A stretch of 57,802 bases of DNA from Calothrix brevissima NIES-22 (lineage in GTDB: Bacteria; Cyanobacteriota; Cyanobacteriia; Cyanobacteriales; Nostocaceae): contig NZ_AP018212.1 in the NCBI RefSeq assembly GCF_002367995.1, forward strand, positions 1 to 57,802, read 5' to 3'. Shown here piece after piece: positions 52,607 to 57,802 of the stretch. The position numbers and the translations under genes are program-made. Each line of letters begins with the position of its first letter. The first letter of the stretch is position 1. Under the pieces are notes generated by a model. The model saw only the letters and a program-made list of their open reading frames with translations. It had not been told where the DNA came from and made no database searches.

Positions 52607-53839
52607 ATGAGTCAAGAATATTATTTACATCGGGATGGCAAAGGGAGATTTCTGCTCCAGAGTGTTGAAACCGGAATCCTAGAAGGCTTATTATTTCCTG
52701 CTATGGCTGGGGAAAGCGCCCATGCTTTTTCCTATAATTTCGGTTCAGTCGAGTATCCCAATCAACTGATCAATTTGGCTGACTTTCCAGAACTGGCAAA
52801 TATGCCATTCTTCACTATTGAATCCTGCGATCATTATCAATTAAGTAATTACTTACAAAAGCCAGAATTCCAAGCTTTATGGCCGCTATTAGGTAGTTTT
52901 GGCAGATTTGTCGGTTTGAGTCTGAATGGCAATCAGATTCCCCCTAGCACACACAATAATTCGGGGCAAATCCTTTGGCAATACAAAGTTGTTAATCCCA
53001 ATGGTAGCTGGACAATTCCGATTTTAGATTTATGGGTGAATGAGCAGGGCTGTTGGTTCTGTACCAGGGAAGGCCAAGTTTTGGTAATTAATCATCAAGG
53101 TGAGGCGATCCAGCAATATACCTTGCCAAAATTGACTCGTTGTTTAGCAGGCTGTGAAGATGCTCCCTATGTGAGTTGTGACGATGGCCACCTCTATGAC
53201 CTGACAGCAAAATTACCCCAACCCATATATTCTGTGCAGTCAACAGGCGATTACAGATACAGTTATTTAATATTGGCAGTGGCGCAAACTTCTGATGCCT
53301 TGTTAATTGCTGATGCCTACGGACATCTGCAAGTATTAAATACTGACCTAGAGCTTCAGTGGCAACAGCACCGAGCCGACTATTGGCAAAGCTGTTTCCT
53401 GCGTAGCGATTCCGAGACCGCTTATCTGGGAAACTATCGTGGGGTGAGTGCCTATAATCTCAAAACAGGTCAGGAGAAATGGATACAACAACTAGCCGCA
53501 CCCGTTCTCTGTGGTGATTTAACCGCGCAAGAAGTAATTGTTGGCTGTAGTGACCGAATAATTTACGGATTACAGAAAACAGCCAATCCGCAAACTGCTG
53601 GAACAACTATCAGACCAATTTATACCTGTACTGAAATACCCTATGTGTTAACCTTATCAGTAGATGAGCAGTCGTTATTTGTTGGAGATTATACGGGCAA
53701 GATTGAGCAACTCGACTGGGATGGCAACCTAAAAGTAGCAATCCAGATGCAAGCAGGTGCCATAACAGCTTTGAAAGTTTGGGGCGATCGCTTGTATGCC
53801 ACCACGAGTCAAGGCGTTTTAATTTGCCTGAACTTGTAG
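52607..53839 (+). CDS. Beta-propeller protein, paralogue of the upstream gene
   Basis: 410 aa, 12 bp after the preceding gene, so the same operon. The N-terminal ~110 residues differ from the neighbour and contain no WGR domain (YYLHRDGKGRFLLQSVETGI). The rest is a similar propeller: GQVLVINHQGEAIQQYTLPK, TRCLAGCEDAPYVSCDDGHL, HLQVLNTDLELQWQQHR, NLKTGQEKWIQQLAAPVLCG, GKIEQLDWDGNLKVAIQM. Blade order and phrases such as QQYxLP and CDxGxxYDLT are shared with the neighbour, pointing to gene duplication. Together they may form a two-propeller complex. Confidence 0.7.
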   Translation: MSQEYYLHRDGKGRFLLQSVETGILEGLLFPAMAGESAHAFSYNFGSVEYPNQLINLADFPELANMPFFTIESCDHYQLSNYLQKPEFQALWPLLGSFGRFVGLSLNGNQIPPSTHNNSGQILWQYKVVNPNGSWTIPILDLWVNEQGCWFCTREGQVLVINHQGEAIQQYTLPKLTRCLAGCEDAPYVSCDDGHLYDLTAKLPQPIYSVQSTGDYRYSYLILAVAQTSDALLIADAYGHLQVLNTDLELQWQQHRADYWQSCFLRSDSETAYLGNYRGVSAYNLKTGQEKWIQQLAAPVLCGDLTAQEVIVGCSDRIIYGLQKTANPQTAGTTIRPIYTCTEIPYVLTLSVDEQSLFVGDYTGKIEQLDWDGNLKVAIQMQAGAITALKVWGDRLYATTSQGVLICLNL

Positions 53840-54273
53840 GTCAAAAATAAATGATGCATATTCAGATTACGCGTAGGCGAAGCGCCATTGCTTGGTCTTT
53901 TCCAGTAGAAAAATTTATATATCGCCAGCTTTTTGGCTTTTTATAGCGGTCGAACTCACGTTTAAGATGAGAGATGGGTGATAGTTGGAACCAAGCGGGT
54001 TATACAGGAAAAGTCTCATGATACTCATTTCGCTCATTCCTGCAATCATCTAGTAAGCAAGAAGTAAGCAATAAAACTTTTTACTCACGCAAAAGCATGA
54101 TGTACAAGGATTTGAGATAGGCTCAACCGCGCACCTTTCTTGCGAAGCTGTGGCTCAGTTATAGAAATGCACTCACACTCTGCCAAAGTGGAAGTTGGTG
54201 AAATTTCAAAAATGCTGTATTATCCGAAAAATTATGTCTAGTAACTAGCCAACACCCCAAAAACACATAGTTC
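53840..54273. other. Intergenic region, weak hairpin only
   Basis: 434 bp. A GCGTAGGCGAAGCGC segment (~53870) is a short imperfect palindrome of the kind often scattered in Nostocales DNA. GCCAGCTTTTTGGCTTTTT (~53927-53945) is a short stem followed by Ts and could end the propeller operon. I see no coding sequence. Confidence 0.4.
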
Positions 54274-54912
54274 ATGTTCAAAGCGACGATTACCCTATTC
54301 GATGAATACTATCGGCGCTTGGATGCTCAAAATGCTCAAGGCTTTAACCGTGATCTAGGATGTGAGGTTCGGGAGCGTCTACAGCAGCTCGATTACATTG
54401 TGGACAGAGTGCAGACTCTGGAGGCTGAATCGGCGATCGCCGTAAAACGCTCAGGAGATGCCCTTCGCAGCCATGTTGAGTTATTGAAGGAAAAGGGCAT
54501 CCCTTTTGAACAAGTTCCTGCTCCACCCGAAGTAAAGATAACCAAAGCTGAATCTGAAATTTGCGAACGTGCATTCTTTGAGATAAGGTTGCTCACGGAA
54601 GCTTTCTATTACATCGCTGCGCGTGTCCGAGCTATCCTTTGTCACAAAAAATCTCCGCTCCCAGGTTTGTCCAAGTTTGAGTGCGTTGGAGTGCGTGACG
54701 TAAGGAACAAGTTGTTAGAACATGCAGAAGGTAAGGACTCTCAGGTCTTCATTCAGAGTTTCGGCTTCGGTGGAGCAAACGGGCCTGTGCTAAAAGCAAT
54801 CAGGTATGGTGGACAGGAGTCCATATTTCCTGATGCTGGTCTGTACAAGAACGCCACAGAGTTTCGAGATAACCTTGAGAAACATCTGCAAAAATTTCTA
54901 TCGCAGGGCTAA
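54274..54912 (+). CDS. HEPN-like protein (212 aa)
   Basis: The protein is helical throughout. Near residue 145 it has VRDVRNKLLEHAEGKD, where R-N-K-L-L-E-H fits the Rx4-6H signature of HEPN ribonucleases, placed as usual at the start of a helix after a helical core (FFEIRLLTEAFYYIAARVRAI). Proteins of this kind act as RNA-cleaving toxins or antiviral effectors, though some HEPN proteins are inactive. No antitoxin of a known class is adjacent; a 59-aa membrane peptide is encoded convergently, overlapping by 4 nt. ATG start without a strong ribosome-binding site. Confidence 0.55.
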   Translation: MFKATITLFDEYYRRLDAQNAQGFNRDLGCEVRERLQQLDYIVDRVQTLEAESAIAVKRSGDALRSHVELLKEKGIPFEQVPAPPEVKITKAESEICERAFFEIRLLTEAFYYIAARVRAILCHKKSPLPGLSKFECVGVRDVRNKLLEHAEGKDSQVFIQSFGFGGANGPVLKAIRYGGQESIFPDAGLYKNATEFRDNLEKHLQKFLSQG

Positions 54913-55088
54913 CGACAAGTTTCATCTTTTTTGTGTTCCGGCTTGTCCTCCTTAGCTAAATTCACTAATGCTGTGAAGGCGGCAGGGGCAATTTTGGCGA
55001 ATTCGTTCCGGAAGTTTGGACATCTTACAGCGATTCCAAGGCAGACAGTAAGTGTAATGCCGATAATGGCCGTAGAAAATTTTTTCAT
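54909..55088 (-). CDS. 59-aa membrane peptide
   Basis: A minus-strand frame from ATG 55088 reads MKKFSTAIIGITLTVCLGIA, then CPNFRNEFAKIAPAAFTAL and a Lys/Glu-rich end. The N-terminus looks like a signal anchor (KK followed by 17 hydrophobic residues), then an amphipathic helix. No clear Shine-Dalgarno. Its last 4 nt overlap the end of the HEPN-like gene on the other strand. The plus-strand frame over the same DNA is less protein-like. It could be a small toxin, an anchor, or a gene in its own right. Confidence 0.45.
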   Translation of the reverse strand: MKKFSTAIIGITLTVCLGIAVRCPNFRNEFAKIAPAAFTALVNLAKEDKPEHKKDETCR

Positions 55089-55286
55089 TGGGTTGAAAAT
55101 TGATATATATGGAGTTCAGCCGGGATACCTGCAAATTGGGACATGTTGTCTTACTTCTTTTAGCATCGAATGGAATTTCTTCAGTTTTGACTGGCTAATG
55201 GTTTATCTAAAATTCTTTTGTGATTGCCCTATGTTTGGTTTGTGATTGTGCAAATAATGTAAGCTATAAACTCTCATCTGCCTGAC

Positions 55287-56315
55287 ATGACTAAGAAAAA
55301 GCAAACTATCAGCGCCACTTCTCAAGGTTTAGAACGAGCCGAGAAAGCTTTACAGAGATTGTATGGAACACAGCAACAGCTTGCCAAGAAGTTAGAAGGA
55401 GCAGTCGGTCGTAGCACTATCCAGAAGTTTTTTAAGGGAGAGAAAATTCTGGTTGATAAATTTAGGGAAATTTGCAAAGAGCTAACACTTGAGTCGCAAT
55501 GGGAAGAGATCTCTGGTTTGGTGGATTCACCTGACTCGGTTGATTTACCATTTCCTCAGACAGCAAAGCCAGCTTTTGAGAAACAGGAAGATGGTGTTGA
55601 CTTTGATGAACTGGTACAAGAGGTACGAAAAAAGGTAAGACCTTACTACGAAGAACGATACGGCACTCTCAAAGTTTTGGGAATGCGTGAACCGATAAAG
55701 CTTGAATCAGTCTATACAAAAGTTAAATTTTTAGATAATGAAAATATCCGTGGTTTTGAATCTATTGAAAATTTAGAAAAAGTCTATCGCCAAGTTAATA
55801 GATGCAAGTTTCCATCTCAATATCAAGGTAAAAAAGAAGAAATTAAAGTTGCTAACGACAAGCAATACCTAATGGTGCTCGGCAGCCCCGGTACAGGAAA
55901 GTCTACATTTCTGCGAAAGATGGGATTAGAAGCACTTAAAGGTCAAGAAGGAGGTTTTAAACACAACTGTATTCCTGTATTTATAGAGTTAAAAAGATTT
56001 ACATCAAGCGATATCAATATAGAAAATATTATTTCAAAAGAATTTAGAATTTGTGGAGTTCCAGAACCTGATAAATTTACAAGTAAAGCTTTAGAGGAAG
56101 GCAGGCTATTAATTTTGTTGGATGGATTGGATGAAGTTCCAACAAAAAACTCAACCAATGTCATCACTAATATTCAAGATTTTGTTGAAAATTACAATAA
56201 AAATCGCTTCATTGTATCCTGTAGGAATGCAGCTTATCACTACAATTTTCGACGCTTTACTGATGTAGTAATAGCAGATTTTGGTGACATTCAAATTGAT
56301 TTGAGTTTAGACTAG
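55287..56315 (+). CDS. N-terminal part of a NACHT NTPase, interrupted by an IS
   Basis: Authentic coding runs to 56299; the last five residues and the stop (56300-56315) come from IS DNA. Residues ~25-65 hold an HTH-like segment (GTQQQLAKKLEGAVGRSTIQ) as in other cyanobacterial NACHT proteins. The NACHT core has Walker A MVLGSPGTGKSTFLRK (~197) and Walker B LLILLDGLDEVPTK (~274), then FIVSCRNAAYHYNFRRFTDV and ADFGDIQ. The remainder is at 1-1428. Fused, the protein would be 810 aa. Truncated here, it retains ATP binding but loses the sensing arm; whether it is stable is unknown. Confidence 0.85.
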   Translation: MTKKKQTISATSQGLERAEKALQRLYGTQQQLAKKLEGAVGRSTIQKFFKGEKILVDKFREICKELTLESQWEEISGLVDSPDSVDLPFPQTAKPAFEKQEDGVDFDELVQEVRKKVRPYYEERYGTLKVLGMREPIKLESVYTKVKFLDNENIRGFESIENLEKVYRQVNRCKFPSQYQGKKEEIKVANDKQYLMVLGSPGTGKSTFLRKMGLEALKGQEGGFKHNCIPVFIELKRFTSSDINIENIISKEFRICGVPEPDKFTSKALEEGRLLILLDGLDEVPTKNSTNVITNIQDFVENYNKNRFIVSCRNAAYHYNFRRFTDVVIADFGDIQIDLSLD

Positions 56316-57802
56316 ACAGCAACAAATGACCCAGCAGTGCTGAGTTAATAAAACACAACCTTCAAGAATGAAGATATTTGAGATTAAGCAGATTTTTGTT
56401 CCTCTTTGCGTGGTTTAGAAGCAGTCTTTTTAACAATTGGATATCGTATTTTCCGGTTACGGACTTTACCTGGTGTCCACCCAAGGGACTTTCCACGAGG
56501 TTTGGGTGGAGAGGTAGGAGTACCAATCGCGGCGAAAACTCCACCCATAGCTTGAGCAACTCGTCCTGGGGTCAATTTATCCATTGACTTCTGCCAAGGA
56601 AGAGGATTATCAGCAACGATATCACAAGCTAACCATAACTCCCAAGTGATTAACGGCATTAAGTCACTCCAATGTTCACATTGTTCTGGAGTACTGAATT
56701 TTGGTACTGTCCAATGTAAGCGTTGCTTAAGAAAACGATACCAATGGTCAATCGTGAATCGGCGCAAGTACAATCGCCAAACTTCATCCAATGGTGGCAT
56801 TTGTTCCCCAACCCAAGCCAACCACAAGGGTCTTAATACTCTCAAATTGCCATCAAGATCAAGACGTTCCACCTTCAGTAGCATCATTGGGCGTGCAGCA
56901 GCTTTGCGAAAATGCAAATCTTCCCACAGACTGACTTTAACTCGTCCCAATTTTGGGTCATTTACTTCCAGCACAGATGCCACTTCGCCCCAGGTTGAGG
57001 GTTCATTGAGTTTAAATTGAGCACCATGCTTGCGAGGACGACCCTTGCCAGAGTAAGCAGGTGGTGCGCCCCATAGACACAGATTTGAACGCAGTCTAAC
57101 TAAGATATCGGCTTTTATACTAGCTGTCTTTAATACGAAAGGCGCACAACCATATTCACTGTCCCAAAGCGAAATTGGTCGAACAGACATTGATTCACAT
57201 ACCTTTTTGAGTTGTTCAACTGCTTTCTCAATCGGATTGTCCCAACTGGTAATCCGTTCATGCCTCAGCGGTAGTGCCCAACTTCCTGAATCCTCTGGTA
57301 TCCAAGCTATAGTACTATATCCCTGCCCAATCGTAATCGGTTTATTTCCCGCGATCGCTGTGCTACTGTGTTCTATTGTCCGTTCTTTGAGTGTCACCGC
57401 ATCTGGGCGTGACCAAGCTGTATGGTCTCCTGCCAACAATATGCGTTTTTCTGTTGGTATTTGCTTGATATATAACTCCATTAATTTCTCACGGTCTGGT
57501 TTGGTATCTTGTATCGCTTCATAGATACTCGGCCATTTACGTCTAAACACTGGCGATAAAGATAAATCTGCCAGACTGTAGACATTACGGGTCAACAGTA
57601 TCGCATCTGTTAGTTCAAATGTTGCATCATGTGCTTTGCCTAGATGCGTATAGGCGGCTTGACGAAATTCTTCGAGTCTGGCACGTTTCATATTGGCAGA
57701 TAAGAGTAGGTGATTCTCTCTTAGCTTCTGCCGAAAGGGGGACTGTCTTCAATCAGACATCCCCTTTTTCTCTTTCATCTCTCCCATTTAGTCTAAACTC
57801 CA
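56300..57802. mobile_element. Insertion sequence, ~1.5 kb, splitting the NACHT gene
   Basis: The left end TTTGAGTTTAGACTA (56300-56314) and the right end (57787-57802 plus base 1; inward CTGGAGTTTAGACTAAA) are inverted repeats sharing GAGTTTAGACTA. It holds one leftward transposase. If the window is circular, AAATTGA at 56293-56299 and at 2-8 is a 7-bp target duplication. The right end carries a strong hairpin (57735-57770: AAAGGGGGACTGTC with GACATCCCCCTTT-like pairing). Confidence 0.8.
56384..57691 (-). CDS. DDE-type transposase
   Basis: 435 aa, apparently full length, the only gene of the IS. A catalytic DDE triad can be proposed: Asp in ILLAGDHTAWSR (~102), Asp in ISLWDSEYGCAPF (~200), and an acidic residue in RRFTIDHWYRFLKQRLHW (~340). 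The C-terminus is basic (KPRGKSLGWTPGKVRNRKIR). The type resembles the cyanobacterial transposases annotated as putative NF041680/IS701-related; that assignment is from memory. It reads away from the window end. Confidence 0.85.
   Translation of the reverse strand: MKRARLEEFRQAAYTHLGKAHDATFELTDAILLTRNVYSLADLSLSPVFRRKWPSIYEAIQDTKPDREKLMELYIKQIPTEKRILLAGDHTAWSRPDAVTLKERTIEHSSTAIAGNKPITIGQGYSTIAWIPEDSGSWALPLRHERITSWDNPIEKAVEQLKKVCESMSVRPISLWDSEYGCAPFVLKTASIKADILVRLRSNLCLWGAPPAYSGKGRPRKHGAQFKLNEPSTWGEVASVLEVNDPKLGRVKVSLWEDLHFRKAAARPMMLLKVERLDLDGNLRVLRPLWLAWVGEQMPPLDEVWRLYLRRFTIDHWYRFLKQRLHWTVPKFSTPEQCEHWSDLMPLITWELWLACDIVADNPLPWQKSMDKLTPGRVAQAMGGVFAAIGTPTSPPKPRGKSLGWTPGKVRNRKIRYPIVKKTASKPRKEEQKSA

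Noticed and set aside
54931-55245. Plus-strand 104-codon frame
   Set aside because: Cys/Phe-rich, TTG start, no ribosome-binding site; the minus strand encodes a more plausible 59-aa membrane peptide.

Overview
The window looks like a large cyanobacterial plasmid, most likely from a heterocyst-forming Nostocales strain. Evidence: many HIP1-type octamers (GCGATCGC), a very large primase-helicase replication protein of the kind found on cyanobacterial plasmids (CyRepA1-like), two AAA_35-type ATPases, a Uma2 nuclease, NACHT proteins and a ParAB partition system. The window is probably the whole circular replicon. The first gene (1-1428) and the last non-IS gene (55287-56299) are the two halves of one NACHT ATPase gene, split by a ~1.5 kb insertion sequence whose right end coincides with the end of the window. 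Joining 56299 to base 9 restores one reading frame of 810 aa, with a 7-bp target duplication.

Layout. (1) 1.4-2.5 kb: AT-rich non-coding DNA with several hairpins. (2) 2.5-5.0 kb: mobilization genes mobC and a relaxase fused to a TOPRIM domain, with a candidate oriT at 5.0-5.3 kb. (3) 5.4-11.7 kb: replication, with a 1198-aa primase-helicase Rep, three exact-period 22-bp iterons upstream of it, and an XRE-tailed protein. (4) 11.8-12.6 kb: a GIY-YIG/ribbon-helix-helix fusion coupled to a small ribbon-helix-helix protein. (5) 12.8-18.3 kb: a co-directional series of unrecognised small proteins, several membrane-spanning, ending in a membrane-anchored P-loop ATPase. It resembles a minimal transfer or packaging module. 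(6) 18.4-43.5 kb: an accessory and defence-like region. It holds an HSP90/sacsin-like GHKL protein, an AAA_35-pseudo-histidine-kinase, an HTH-AAA_35 protein, Uma2, a tyrosine recombinase, a HipA_2/DUF3037 pair, a Z1 helicase, a decayed YhcG nuclease, a SNF2 helicase with partner, and an AT-rich pair made of a small protein and a giant STAND NTPase that share one glycine/asparagine-rich motif. (7) 43.6-50.9 kb: an Upf1-like helicase, parB, parA and a RecD2-like helicase. (8) 51.1-53.8 kb: two paralogous beta-propeller proteins, one with a WGR domain. (9) 54.3-57.8 kb: a HEPN-like protein, a 59-aa membrane peptide, and the IS-split NACHT gene.

How it fits together. Maintenance is covered by Rep plus iterons, ParAB and possibly the tyrosine recombinase for multimer resolution. 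Spread is covered by MobC and the relaxase, with the 12.8-18.3 kb cluster a possible helper. The remainder is mostly ATP-driven conflict machinery. The most striking unexplained signals are 20-bp palindromes inside parB that look like intragenic centromere sites, the motif shared by the STAND NTPase and its upstream neighbour, the AAA_35-kinase that has lost its phospho-acceptor histidine, and covarying palindromes in the YhcG relic. All functional names come from reading motifs by eye; no database search was run.
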